Source of the DNA: Rhea pennata
Lineage: Eukaryota > Chordata > Aves > Rheiformes > Rheidae
Reading direction: 5' to 3'
DNA length: 64,000 bases
Assembly: GCF_028389875.1 (NCBI RefSeq)
Contig: NC_084664.1
Location: 134,207,966 to 134,271,965, forward strand
The position numbers were made by a program, and so were the translations under genes. Each line of letters begins with the position of its first letter. Positions within the stretch are counted from its first letter, which is position 1. Below are positions 13,001 to 24,600 of the stretch, in pieces. The notes beneath the pieces are model-generated. The model was given only the letters and a program-made list of their open reading frames with translations. It ran no database searches and had not been told where the DNA came from.

Positions 13001-16000
13001 GAGAAGAAGCATTAGTTACCTACAGCTGGCACAGAGGCAGCAAAAAGAATACAGGGATCGGTTGGACCAGTCTAACAGCTGTGTGACATGGTGTCAGTTC
13101 AATTACAAGCTGAAAAACTGTCAGTACTGCTAGCTCTTAGTAATTACATTGCCACATGTCATGGTATACAGATACAGGAAAATCTTAGAGTTTCTATTAC
13201 TAGCAAGAAGCAATTTATAGCCATCATAGTCACTGAGAAACACTGAAAACAATTCCTAAAGCCCCAGTACCAGAAAGCAGAGAAATACGGTCTCTATGTA
13301 AGTTCTTCAACTCTCACAAATTCCAGACAAATACAATTGAGGGAGGCCAGAGAAGGAGTTAACATCAGAAATCCTGAGCTAACAGTAGTAACTTACAGAT
13401 CTGTGCCTTTAATGCAGGTATCTTTGCATCATTTTCCTTATCCCACTCCTGAAGACAACTCCACTCCCCAATTTCCTGACAACATAAATCTCTCTAAAGA
13501 AATACCTGATGTGAATTCTGGAAATTGGACCTACAGCCTCACCTCATAGTTACTGAGGCAGGAGTCTGTGGTGGTAGTAGTACCACATGCATGTACACAC
13601 ATACAAACACACACACTGAATATTTTTTTTAAAAAGAAAAACATGTTGTATAAAAAGTATATCATTTTAACATGGATAAAGCCATATTTATGCGTACATG
13701 CACACCTGAAGCATATAAATGTATTCTAATTAAAAAGCTGTAATTCAAACATTACCTGCAGTGGAGAAGAGTTACAGATATACAAAGACAGAAGACATGC
13801 AATTCCTCATTAGAAAAGACCTCCAGAATACAATGACACCTGAGGGTAACCTTGGGTTACTCAGGATTAAGACAACAACCAGAAGAGTAGGAGGCAGACA
13901 CAGTGACGACGCTCTCTACACAGAACTAGTATCGCCGCACTTCAAATTACAAACACATGATATTTTGAAGGGAGGCTGCCTCTGACACAGTGTGGCCATG
14001 GGACCCAGAAACAAGACAGAGCTGCGTGAGCGCAAGTGGGAAGAAGCGCTGCAGGGGCCTCACCGCCGCCGGGCCCTGGCCATGGGTCCCTGCCTGAGCT
14101 GAGCACCAGTCGGGCCGCTGACCCCACGCAGCCTGGGCTTTCCAGCTTCACTACAGACCCGCTCTATCGTGACAGGCTTGTCTGCCAGCCACTGGGCTGG
14201 TTAGTGTCACTGGACCTGTCTGGCTGTTCTCCTTTGGGCATGGGAGAACTGTGCCCTTGTCCGTGAGGGCACTGCTCTGCCGGCCCCTCAACTCCCCTTC
14301 GCCTGCAGGGCAGCCAGCCCTGCTGCTCCCTCACACTCTAGCACAAAGATTTAGTTTCCTAGGACCTCAGCTGCAGGAATATGTCAGCTAGCTCACAGAA
14401 ATGAAAAGTTTTAATGGCTCTTCACTTCCGTTCTAGTCTGCTTCAAGGCAACAAAGAAACTAGTATTTAAAAGAACTGGTTTCGCTCAATAATAAATATT
14501 TATAACAACGCTAATCCCAAGGACATACTGTTCCCAAATAAATGCAGTGACAACAGCGAGTTCTCTTAATCTTGATTCACAAGGTTAATCATAGTCTTTT
14601 TCCTCTGACATAAAAATAGGACACATCAAAATATTTTGAGTAATTTATTAATGCTATAAATGGAGTGCCTAGCTATCTAAAAAAGGAAAGAAAACACCAC
14701 ACAATCTGGCTCAGAAGAGCTAGATCATATAGACTTGGTGTTCCTCATAAAAAAATATTAATTACAAAACAGAAGTTATGGAAAAAAATTGTGGATTAGG
14801 TAGACTACCTGAAGATCAAATGTGACACCTGAAATCGTTTTTTTTTTTTTGTTTGTTTGTTTGTTTGGTTTTTTTTTAAGGAGACAGGAGACTACAACGG
14901 TCAACTTACGCAGAAATTTTTTGCTGACCTCTATTTATTGCATTTTGTCTTGGAGCAACTCTTTCTAACAGAGTGAAACAAAAATCCTGTTGTTGGTGTC
15001 AGTGAAAGTAGGATCAAGCCCTCCATGCAGAACATATAGAATGTAATCCTTTGGCCATTATTCCTTCAGTTATTTTGAGTGAGATAAAGCATAAGTCACC
15101 TACATTTGGAGTGGGTAATGAGGAAAAAGGAAATGTGCTGAAAATTCAATAGATGCATTACGATTATATACTGAGCTCAAAGTATAAGGTGAGGTCAGGG
15201 GGTTGGTTTTGACTTTTAAATACACAGACCTGTCTAGAACATCTCCACTCAACCAACATACTGTTACTCATGCCAAACATATTAACCAGAAGCAACCTCA
15301 ATAAAGTCCTTGGATGGTGTGTTCAAAGACTGCTCACTACATAGCCCTACAAACTCCAGACAATCTTACTTCTTTGAGGCAGTTTCAAAAACCACGGAAT
15401 TAACTCCAAGAGAGCATTTTATCAATATATTTTCTATTTCAGATGCAAGCAGTATTTTTTAGACACTTTACCTTCTTTAACATATACAGAGCAGCATAAG
15501 TGTAAGAATAAAATAATAATAAAAATGCTTCACTGCGTAAACTCTTTCTGCTACTGACACATAAAACCATCTAGAAGGTAGTTATGTCATTCAAGTATTA
15601 CTAGAAAGCATTTAAATACTATTGTCATATTCTCTCCTAAAACAGGGCAGACCGAACAGCAAAGCGCTGAAAATTCCAGCTCTGGTTTCCAGAGGTGTGT
15701 TGATTAAAACAAAAACAAAAACAAAAACAAAACAAAACACTTTTGAAAGGAACAATTGCAAAAAAACATATGGCAAGGTCAAGCAGACACTCCAGTATTT
15801 CCATCTTTCCCCTCAGTCCACATAGACTTCAATAAATAAATAAATATCCTAGGCTTTAAGAGATCTATTTTAAAACAGTAAAAAACATTATTTTTTGCAA
15901 CGGGTGTCTCATTTTCAGCAAAACTCAGTATTCATATTACCAAGCTCCTGAAAGCGTAGTCACTGCTTTCGGTGCCTGGATAGAATGTAATTTTTGTTTA

Positions 16001-17679
16001 AGTCAGAAATGCAAGGATGTTTAAGGATCTGAAAGAAACAAGGATTTAACTAAAGATTGCAGAGTTAAAACTGTAGTCTGTATTTACTCAAGCCAAGACT
16101 CATTTTTTATTCCTATGAAAACAGGCATATATATTTTCCAGAGATTATTCATGTGAACACCTAACATCCTAATTGAGGAGGGGTATCATCAAGTTGTAAT
16201 CATTGTTAAAAAAGAATTTGAACTGTATAACCACAGTCACGATGACCTGACCTACCTCTTAATGACTGTCAGTATGCTGTTTTAAAATTTTTTGGAAAAA
16301 AAAAAATTAATCACTGTTGATGTATGAGACTAAATCACAGCTTTAGTTTTTTTTTGTTTTTAGCACTCAATGAAAAACTATTTTAATTGACTGATATATA
16401 TAGATATCTACAATATTACCTTTACATTTTTTTTAAACCTACACATCAAAACAGTCAAAACAGAAGTATTTTAGAAAAGCTTTTACAGGATTAAATTACT
16501 CAAAATATTTAGGATACGTAACAAAAGCTTATGGTATGTTTTAAAATAGTTGAATTAACAGAATAGTCATTGAGTGGAGAGGTTAGATAGCAGTTGCTTT
16601 GCATCTTACTTGATCAGTATAACTTTGGCAGATCCAGTAAGGAAAAAATGTTATCTTTGTTTTCAGAAGAAACTATTATCATCAAAAACTGTAGTTATAA
16701 TACAAAAAGATCTGGTTCAACCCCAACATAGCAGAGCTTTTCACTAACAGGGTGAAAGTTAGTCAGAAGAAAATATGCCAACTGTTTGTATTTCTATGTA
16801 ACTTAGGTGGATTATAACAGGTTACTTTAAGTATCTTGACATTTTTATTTTAGAATAATATATTTAAAATGTATTTATTTTTTAAACTGATGGTGGGAGG
16901 AATATTCACACTGCTTTGATGCATATACTAAAATTCAAAAACTTTTAATTAAATCTGCCATTTGAACTCTATTTGCACTTATATAGCAAACAACGAGGCT
17001 CTTAGTCTGTCTAAAACCTTTCAGCAGTACCTTTATACCAGCATAAGCACAATTAATCAGACAGAAAACTGCATCCAGCTTACTATCTTGGAAGTATCAT
17101 CAAAAGCACCAAGCAAAGTACCTGAGTGAGAAGATAGAAAGCAGGTGATGAACTGCCTTTCTACTCGCAGTCCTGTGTCCCCTCAGCACCCAAAGAAAAT
17201 AAGCTTTGCTTTCAAAAGAAAGGAAAATATTATGCCTAGCGATTTGGAGAAGAGTCTCTTTTCCTCTTGCAGTTTATCTTTACACACACTTATTTGAGTG
17301 CCACGTAATAAAAAATCTCAAAGTAACTATAATTTCTGCTCACTAGAGTTGTGCTTCCACTGTGTAACTACAAACAAAAGATCCGAAGATCTGTTTAGCA
17401 CAATTATAATACAACCCAAACTGTTATGAAATTGGTATAAGTTTTCTTATCTGCCTTTTCTTCCAGCATGATGGGCTCTGTTTACTTTGTACATGAGTCC
17501 TACATACTAGTTTTGCTTTTGAAAAAGTCAAGGTTAAAACACCTTTTCTGGTAGTTTTAAAGACCGCACGTGTAGGCCTATAGACACCGCGTAAAAATCA
17601 GCATTTATACGGGGGATGATTTCACAGGGATCACTTGCACACCTCTAGGATCCCAGTCACATCCTCCTTAACACAAAGG

Positions 17680-17718
<39 letters not shown>

Positions 17719-18149
17719 CAGCATCCGAGCTAGCCTAGAGAACGCATTTCTAACACTGCTTAGCTTTCAGAAGCCGTATTACCAAAAGAGACGGTTAAAT
17801 TACGTTATCGCGTCCTCTCCCAGGAAACACTTATTTCAGCCTGTGATGAGGGGCTCTCCGCACCACCTCTCCCAGCTCGGCGGAGGGAAGAGCCGCCAGC
17901 CGCGCTTGCCCTTCGCCCGGAGGCGCCTCCCTCACCTACGCCCGCGCTTGGCGCCAAGCCCGAGGCACCGTTAGCCGCGCTCGCGGCCGCGGGGCCGGCG
18001 GCTGACCGGGAGCGCAGGCGGGCGCCGCGCAGCCCCGGCGAAGGCCGTGGCGGCCGTTACGCCGCCGCGCGCGCGCGCCCCCCCCCCCCCCCGCTGCTCC
18101 CCCCTCCCCTCCCCACGCGCGCACACGCAGGTACCTTCCTACTGGGCAT
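2774..18149 (-). CDS. SPIDR: SPIDR, 5' part of gene (coding exons 1-5 of a longer gene)
   Basis: SPIDR (KIAA0146) is a nuclear scaffold that brings BLM helicase and RAD51 together in homologous recombination; this is family knowledge. Five minus-strand exons, 18135-18149, 10014-10169, 6969-7047, 5287-5472 and 2774-2928, all with GT/AG borders and matching phases, join into 197 residues. They match remembered vertebrate SPIDR in three places: the N-terminal basic RKR-x-WN-x-EC stretch (residues 6-14), AWLRCG-x-GFQ in exon 2, and WSSSGSD-x-SD followed by an FI-(E/D)-WE acidic segment in exons 4-5. This N-terminal part is rich in Ser, Asp and Glu and looks disordered. The human protein is about 900 residues, so most of it, including the conserved C-terminal part, lies beyond position 1. 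The start codon is the only ATG that gives the expected short basic N-terminus joined in frame to exon 2. No frameshift or stop was seen. Confidence 0.88.
2929..5286 (-). other. SPIDR intron 4
   Basis: 2,358 bases of AT-rich unique-looking sequence with short A and T runs (poly-T about 3288-3304). I see no exon, recognised repeat or RNA gene. Confidence 0.7.
5287..5472 (-). CDS. SPIDR: SPIDR coding exon 4
   Basis: 186 bases, phase 1 to phase 1 (residues 84-146, the first and last codons being split). The acceptor reads CTTTTTAATAG and the donor GAAG/GTAAGG. It contains the family signature [18 protein letters not shown], a Ser/Asp/Glu-rich stretch likely to be phosphorylated. The length is a multiple of three, so skipping keeps the frame. 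Confidence 0.87.
5473..6968 (-). other. SPIDR intron 3
   Basis: 1,496 bases between exons 3 and 4; AT-rich, nothing recognised. Confidence 0.7.
6969..7047 (-). CDS. SPIDR: SPIDR coding exon 3
   Basis: 79 bases, 26 codons plus one base (residues 58-83), starting in phase 0 and ending in phase 1 before the donor GTATGT. It encodes a Lys/Ser-rich segment ending AESTV. Its polypyrimidine tract is a pure run of 33 T (plus-strand A at 7055-7087), separated from the exon by only AATATAG. Skipping this exon would shift the frame and meet a stop after 13 codons in exon 4. Confidence 0.82.
7055..7087 (+). repeat. Poly-A (33) forming the polypyrimidine tract of SPIDR exon 3
   Basis: 33 A on the plus strand, that is 33 T on the SPIDR sense strand, seven bases upstream of the exon 3 boundary. 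The run is a length-variable homopolymer and also the splice-acceptor tract. Confidence 0.9.
7340..8017 (+). mobile_element. GC-rich segment, possible CR1 5' part joined to the RT fragment
   Basis: This stretch is clearly richer in G and C than the surrounding intron and runs without a gap into the CR1 reverse-transcriptase fragment. Pieces such as GGTCAATCAGCTGGGCAAGC and GGTGAGGAGAGCC recall CR1 5' untranslated sequence, which would mean an internal deletion of ORF1 and the endonuclease domain. That reading rests on memory and is uncertain. No SPIDR exon lies here. Confidence 0.4.
8018..9278 (+). mobile_element. CR1 LINE, ORF2 reverse transcriptase and 3' end (defective)
   Basis: An open frame from 7992 to 8594 reads through CR1 reverse transcriptase: [20 protein letters not shown], then [12 protein letters not shown] (catalytic Asp) and FANDTK where active elements have FADDTK. 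A TAG at 8592-8594 and an apparent internal deletion follow. Coding resumes in other frames (8622-8900, 8891-9133) with CR1 C-terminal blocks such as [13 protein letters not shown] and [17 protein letters not shown]. The element ends in a CCCTTCCAACC tail. It lies in SPIDR intron 2, antisense to the gene. Relatively young but dead: no endonuclease domain, an altered active site, stops and frameshifts. Confidence 0.92.
10014..10169 (-). CDS. SPIDR: SPIDR coding exon 2
   Basis: 156 bases, 52 codons (residues 6-57), phase 0 at both ends. The acceptor reads TTTTTTCCTCCCAG and the donor GAG/GTAAGA. It starts with the basic RKRFWNAEC stretch and ends with [10 protein letters not shown] and STSVLE, both close to vertebrate SPIDR. 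The exon can be skipped without changing the frame. Confidence 0.87.
13980..14340. other. Unrecognised GC-rich block in SPIDR intron 1
   Basis: About 360 bases with much higher GC than its surroundings (for example CCGCCGCCGGGCCCTGGCC) and several CpGs. No coding signature shared with a known family, no clear terminal repeats, and no CR1 similarity that I can see. It may be an old insertion or a small regulatory island. Confidence 0.4.
14838..14877 (+). repeat. T13-(GTTT)n-T simple repeat
   Basis: A poly-T run passes into about four GTTT units and then another T run. Confidence 0.85.
15706..15740 (+). repeat. AAAAAC simple repeat
   Basis: Tandem AAAAAC/AAAAC units, about six copies. Confidence 0.85.
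17684..17717 (+). repeat. Poly-A (34)
   Basis: Uninterrupted run of 34 A about 400 bases inside SPIDR intron 1 from its donor. No transposon tail signature is visible immediately before it. Confidence 0.9.
18135..18149 (-). CDS. SPIDR: SPIDR coding exon 1 (5 codons, start codon)
   Basis: The exon encodes MPSRK from ATG (plus-strand cat at 18147-18149) and ends in AAG before the donor GTACCT. It is only 15 coding bases and lies inside the CpG island, as expected for a first coding exon. The next exon begins with basic RKR, which continues the lysine-rich N-terminus seen in the family. The 5' UTR lies at higher coordinates; its start is not determined. Confidence 0.8.
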
Positions 18150-18466
18150 CTCCCCCTGACTCGGTGGCCACGTCCCTCGTCACGTGGCAGGGGAGCCCCG
18201 AGGGGAGGAGCCACAGGGGAACCCCCAGCCCGCTCCTCGCACGCCCCCTCCCTTTCCAGCTTTGGCGCCACGACAGCCTCGGCGTCTCATTGGCGGACAC
18301 GGTGCAGGGCGAGTGACGTATAGGGAAGACGGACGTTTTGGGGGGTGGGGGGGGGAAGTGGCTGCGCGGCGTGCGCGCATGCGCCCTGGGGGGCGGCGGG
18401 AGGCGGGCGCGGGTTGGTGACCCCGCGGCCCGGCCTGCCCGTGAGGGCTTGGGGCGCGGCGAGTCC

Positions 18467-18468
<2 letters not shown>

Positions 18469-18501
<33 letters not shown>
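18469..18501 (+). repeat. GCC trinucleotide repeat (11 units)
   Basis: Eleven uninterrupted GCC units in the promoter island, about 320 bases upstream of the SPIDR start codon. Confidence 0.92.
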
Positions 18502-18503
<2 letters not shown>

Positions 18504-18508
18504 CGCGC

Positions 18509-18550
18509 GGGGACGGGGACGGGGACGGGGACGGGGACGGGGGGTGGGGG
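18509..18550 (+). repeat. GGGGAC hexanucleotide repeat (5 units) and G-rich tail
   Basis: Five GGGGAC units followed by GGGGGGTGGGGG. Six closely spaced runs of at least four G on the plus strand predict a stable G-quadruplex. It lies seven bases after the GCC repeat, in the SPIDR promoter island. Confidence 0.9.
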
Positions 18551-18619
18551 AAGCGCTGGGCGCCGCTGAGGCACCGCAGCCTTGGCGAGGCCCGAGTCGT
18601 CTGGTCGGTAGAGCGCTTA

Positions 18620-21600
18620 ACACCGCAAGGAAATAAAAAGCAACTGCTATCTAAACTCTCACTAAATAGTTAAGTAATACCTAAGCGCAAAGCAAGATGC
18701 TGTATGAAAAAATATGTTCCCAGTTAAGCCATTAATTTTTTAGCTCCTGAAACTAAGATCAAGCAAGCAGATAGATTTACAGGAAAAAAGTCGCATCAGT
18801 GCTGAAGATACACAGAATTGCTTTGTGACTTGAATTTTTCTTCTGTAAAACAGTTAATTGCAACTTACTGAAGGGAAAAATTTCATGATGCAAATAGAAG
18901 CATTGGCAGGAAAGGGGTATTTGGGTTATTTATTTTTTTATTAAACTTTCTGTGTGCTCTTGAGAAGGTCACTTAGGCTGTCAGTGCTGCTCTTAAGAAG
19001 CACTAGGATAAAGAGTCTTTGCAAATAGAGGTAATTGTATCTTTTACCTCTTAACTAGAGTTTCTAAAGTACGCATTTTGATGGAAAGCACTATATGGCT
19101 GCAATTTTTATTATTAAACCCTAATTACATACATCTAAGTCTGCAGTTTACATGTATTTTTTCCAAGGCACCCTGTTGCCAATACCCATCTTGCATTCCC
19201 TTTATAAAACTGCCACTAATTAAAATGGATTTTGCAATGAGAGCAGAGCCGGAAACATCATCATCCAAAGCTCATACTGCATGTTATTGTTTTGTAAAAA
19301 CAGAGCTAAAAGCACTCTGTTTGCCTCCTTCCAGAACTTAGCAGTATTTCTTCTACAATTATTAGATTGGCAAATGGATTCTAAAAGTGGTTTTTTTGTG
19401 ATATTTGAAGAATTATGTTACTGTACTATTGCATTAAATGGGCTATGTTAGAGCTAAATCACTTTGTCATAAAGCAACCCTATAAATTAAAATAGAAATG
19501 TGATTGTTTTTAAATTAATATTTCTATGAAGAAAGAATAATCTGTGCCTAGCTTCTTCACAAGAGCTTCAGAAAGTGGGATAATACCAGTACATGTTTCT
19601 TCAAGTTCATTAAAAATCTTTGTAGGTTATGCTTGTGGCTGACATAACTAACATTTTTAGCTACACCATTTTTGAAGAAAAAAATTCATATACATCTGCA
19701 AGCACGTCTGTATTGCTGGCTTAAAGGAGAGTTTGAGTCTGCAGTTTCATCTGATATACTGATTTACTGTGTATATGCTCAAGATCAAAGTTGTCATTGC
19801 TCAAGGAATACTATGAAATAGTATGCTTTTTGTATTTTACCTGTATTATACTTCTATGAAAAATGTAAAATTCCTGTTAACAAAACTGTCTTTAATGAAG
19901 TTCTTAAGGAAGATCATTTATTTATCTGTGATGCTCGTGATTGCACAGATAATATTTCTCAATCCATATGCAAAAAGAACTCTCTCAAAGAAACAAAATG
20001 TAGTTTATACAAATTAATCAAAAGACAAGGAGGCTTAAATTAATGAAGCTTGGAGAATTTGTTTCCGTTGACCAAATACATTTGTCTTTCATTCTGATGA
20101 GAATTTATGGATTAATTTCCTCCTGTGAAACATTAAGTTACAGTCTTAAAAGTTTTCCAGTGAATAAAACCTAGTAAGAACCATGTCAAATTCAAATCTG
20201 GAGATTTGGGGTTGGGTCATTTCCTTAGTAAAGTCTATAAAAAGTCACAAACATCCCAGCCACTTAATTGCAATGAGGTAGAGGAGAAAAAAGTGATTAA
20301 GGGTTTACTGGTGAAGGATTTTAGAGTGTATCCTTCAATGTCAGCTTGATATTTGTGAATTATCAGGCAATAGATGATCCCAAGGCCTACGCTAGTTCAC
20401 CCAGTCTAGAGCCAAAATAACATTCTGTTCTGCGGACTGCATTACATTGATGATTACCAGCTTTCTAAGGTTTCCTAGGGAACCACATGACAAATTCAGA
20501 CTCTTTAATCCCAAAGGTGTGGTATCAATTCTTCAATAAATTAAGCTGGACTATTCCACAATATGATATATGGCTTGGCTGAGAGAAGGTACAGACTTGG
20601 CAAAACCCACGCAGGGGATGCCAGGTTTCAGTGAAGCAAATGGAGTAAACTTTATACATTCACGAGAATGAAAAGCTCATATCTAATCATTAAAAAATCA
20701 AAAGCAAAAATAGCTTTTAAATGAATCAACATATTCATGAGGAATCTTTAAACAAGCCTTCCTGCCCTCAAGTCACAAAGCTACATCATGCAGGAGATCC
20801 ATCCCAGGGTTGCTCCACACCTGACCAGCAGAGGGTGGTTTTGTACAGGGTAGAGGCCTTGTTGGCATATATTGTATTCCTGTTATCTCAGTATCACGCC
20901 ACCACACACCATGCACTATTTTATAATGGCTGACATTTTTATATCTTTTCCTGGAATTTCTTTGTGTTCTGTGCTAAAAACGAAATATAATTAAATAACT
21001 TTTTCATAGACAGTTAAACTTGGGACCCATATTGCCTCTTATATATCTCTAGTTTAACGAGATAAATGCAAATAAAATAAGGTTTTCAAAGCTAAAACTG
21101 AACAGCTATCATGAAAGTAATCTGTTTTGGCTGTATCTAGGAAAAAATTGTATCTGTGTATTTTAAGCCAGAAAAATGGCCTTTTTTTCACTTCAGTCTT
21201 AATGCCAGTTACTCACACTAGAGTTCTTGCTGTTTGTTTAATTCAGCAACATTTTAAATTTGCTGAAATAGTGATAACACTGCATTATATAAATTTGAGT
21301 TAATCTGAAACAGAATTTCCTTGCTTAGGTCAAATATTAATACTACTTTAGCAAAATCACTTTTATCTCCTTTTTTTATGGTGTGCCCTTACCTTGAATA
21401 CTTTGCTAGAATTTTTCTTGAAAAATACTTAAGATGCACAAGGAAGAATAATATGTTGAAGAGTTTATGGGGACTGCCAACTGTTTACAGGCAGGAAGAT
21501 CTTGTTAGTTTGAAAGCAAAAAGTTGATCTTTAGCTTCACTTAAAGCCACCCTATCTATACTTTTAGGCTACATCTATGCCACTAAGGGAAAGAAGGCTG

Positions 21601-24600
21601 CATGGATGGACTCACTTGCATCTGTACAGCTTAAGGAGCATTGCTGTCTAGCAAACTGAAGAGACCCATCTGGAGTAATCCAAAGCAGGGCTGGGAACAA
21701 GGTAAACATGTAAGCAGTGTGGTCAGTCAGATCCCACGTGCCACAGGCTTTCCCACCAGCTATGTCTATACTAGTGAACTAAAGGGAGCAAGGTCACAGG
21801 CTTGAGGACTGTCCTTGCTGTTCAGCTGCCAGCGGGCTTCCTGGCCTGGTTTAGGCCCATGCTAGCTGGCGCATTCCCAAGCAATGTCCCTGGCACTGTT
21901 TAGGAGATGGCTCAAGCCAGCACTTGTTGTCAGTAGGCAGTATGGATGGACCTTGACTTGGAAGGAGAAAACAGATTAATTATATGGTCACAAGATGTAC
22001 TTTGCCATTTGCCTTACAAGCCAGAGAATGGGCTCAAGCCTGTTTTATTTATTAGTATAGTATTGCTTGATTTTTTGTTTTAAGAATATTTCTTTCATCA
22101 CTATGGCAATATGCAGAAACCTCTGAGGAGCTGTGGTCTGCAGCATGCAATGGACTCAGATGAAACAAGAGTTAAGCTGTGGTGTTTGAACAGTCCTCAG
22201 TAACGGTAAATCCCTTGGGCTCATCTCAGTAGAGGCTACCTTAAAATTATAAAGTTTGCAGTAATGCTGCTAAAAACCAAAAAGTACACCCATTGCCACT
22301 GCCTAGGCATCCCCAAACCAAGAGCCTATTTCCTACTTCCCCCCTTTTCCTATTACTGATTCCATCTTCTTTAAATATATACCTTCACCATACAGTGCTT
22401 ACTTTGTGAGCCTGCCTTTCTCTCAGTGTAAGGTCTGTTCAATGCTGTAAATCACAGCCTGGAATAAGGAAGAGCTGTCTGTCTCAGGAGAAAGTTAGCA
22501 TGCATTGGTGTGGAATAACTTGCTGTTGTGCTCATTTTACTTCTACACGTACTGTTTTCAGAACAAATGAATTTTCCTTTCTGGATAGCAATTGGAAAGG
22601 CATCCCAGAAACCTCACACAAGCTGCATCTTCTTCTGGGAACACGGTAGTCTATATCTGCCCAGAATCACCAGTTACCTTGCCGTAGGGTTGTACCCAGA
22701 CATGTCCAGCACAGCCTGTGGTACTCAGCACTCCTTGTCCTTCAGCTGTGTGAGTCTCTACACCATATTATCCATGTCTCCTAAGCAGCTCCAAGATCAC
22801 AGAGAGTCCAAACACAGAGTGAAGGAATCACACCTGCTCCTTTGGCTAGGTTACACTTTACGTATCTAGCAGATACGTTCTGTTCTTTACAGAATCTAAC
22901 ATACTTCACTGACAAGTGCCATAGAGGAATAGAGAGGCTATAACAGTGCTGCTTCTCCTGAAATGGTCCCAAGAAAGCAGTGCACACCTGAACATAGCCT
23001 AAAGCAGTGGTCACTGTCCCCACTTGAGACCCAGTGCACTGGAGATACAGCAGAAAACAGTCTAAAGAGAGGACTGCGAAACACACTGATATCTCTTCGC
23101 ATTTCCATTGCAATCTCTTATGGCTAACAAACCATAATTTGGTTAGACTATTTGCCCTTTTCCCCTATCATTTGTTTTCTAAACACTACCTGTGAATTCA
23201 GTTCATTATCAGTGAAGCAAGTTTCTAAGCATTAGGACCATATTCTGAAACTCACAAACTGGTCTTCAAGTACTTTTGTTGATGTAACAAAAACAGGTCT
23301 CATTTAACTTATTAAACAAAATTGGAGCTCACCTTTAAATCCCTTAGTGAACTCTTAGTACATGTCTGTCTTCATGGAGCAATGGGCAAACTGAAATGGC
23401 AAATGGACAACTGGCTCTGGAACTGATATAGCAATTTTTGAGGACAAATGTGATCATTTTCTACTGTGCAGTACAAATACTAGGTTAAACAGCCTTGAGT
23501 TATAAATGAGGTGAAAAAATCATGAAAAGTTTACAGGGAGCCTGAAACTTAAACTGAGCCTCTAGCCTGACTCTAGTAATCTTAGAACAGCTTTCTGCTT
23601 TTGCAGCACAGGCATCCTGAATGTCAACAGATCCCTGATTTAGCTGCTTTTGTGTCTATCAGGCAGTTTTTACCTGTTCACGTCATGATATTTTTTTTTG
23701 TGAGACCTCATGGTAATTCGTAGGGAAGTACTGCCCGAGTCCCACATATTACACATTCAAGGAAAATTTGTGGAGCCTCAAGTTGCTCCCATTTCACCTG
23801 TTCCTCCCAGTTCATTAGTGTCTTCTTTGGCTGCTTTGGTAGGTAATCATTTGGGTGTGCTCTCTGCTTTTTCTTATCTTCTTAAAGGCCAGAAATGTAC
23901 TGTTAAATATCTCCTAGATAAAAGTTACTGCGTAATAGACAGCTTTAAGTTGGGGATTAAACAAGCCACTGTCATAAATTATCAAAAGCTTAAGTTGCCA
24001 TACTAGGCAATATTCCCTATGTAAGAACTTCTGTCATTATCATTTTATTAATACAACTTGTAACAGAGACAGAAAATTCCTGAAAGCCAAGGATATGTTC
24101 TAAGCCATCCTGGGCCCTCATCTCCTTTCTTACTGTTTTGATGGATAAAGAATACAACCTGTCTTGATGTTTGGTTCCCCTTTTTAAAAAAAAAAAAAAG
24201 TTTTTGTAGATCAGTTATTTTTTTAGCATTTTTTTGCTTATGCCAGCATTGCTGTTTCAAAATAGTAAGTTACTATTTTTCTGTCATTGTTACAAATAAT
24301 TAGTAAAAAGTAAGGCCTGAAAATTCCTCTGCTGATTTCACTGGATTCCGATCTGGCGTTGAATGATTTCCCTGTTAAAGTTGTTACAAAACTTAAGTCA
24401 TTTCTATAGCGAAAGTTAACTGTGCTCTGATTTGGGATTTTGTCTTAGTGCCTGTCTTATCCATACTCAAACACAAAATGAAATTTCTTTCAAGTTACAG
24501 TACCCACTTGCTGGTGCCAGTTAGAACTGAGAGCTCCACTTGCACTCAGACTACAGCTCATTCACTTTCTGGAAGGGACACAGGGGAATGTGCTACAGCA

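Larger units (their letters stand above)
10170..18134 (-). other. SPIDR intron 1
   Basis: 7,965 bases, mostly AT-rich. It contains simple repeats (poly-A about 11720-11733 and 12206-12222; T/GTTT repeat 14838-14877; AAAAAC repeat about 15706-15740; A34 at 17684-17717) and a GC-rich block at about 13,980-14,340. Near the promoter are a GC dinucleotide run and C15 at 18078-18092. No further exon or recognised transposon. Confidence 0.65.
17880..18620 (-). promoter_or_regulatory. CpG island and promoter of SPIDR
   Basis: A GC- and CpG-rich block set in AT-rich DNA and containing the SPIDR start codon. There is no TATA box. Motifs upstream of the ATG on the minus strand: E-box CACGTG (18181-18186), E2F-like TTTGGCGC (18261-18268), inverted CCAAT box ATTGG on plus (18289-18293), CRE-like TGACGTAT (18314-18321) and a near-consensus NRF1 site (18374-18385). 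The transcription start is not determined but probably falls between about 18,160 and 18,330. The island extends well upstream, so a divergent non-coding transcript is possible. Confidence 0.75.

Noticed and set aside
14838..14877. T/GTTT run as a retroposon tail
   Set aside because: No element body or target-site duplication could be recognised next to it; treated as a simple repeat.
18600..18625. tRNA-like snippet (GGTCGGTAGAGCGC) downstream of the GGGGAC repeat
   Set aside because: No matching acceptor stem, anticodon arm or TPsiC box follows.
18180..18673. Overlapping open frames in the SPIDR promoter island
   Set aside because: Poly-Arg/Ala/Pro and Gly-Asp runs come from the GCC and GGGGAC repeats, not from a gene.
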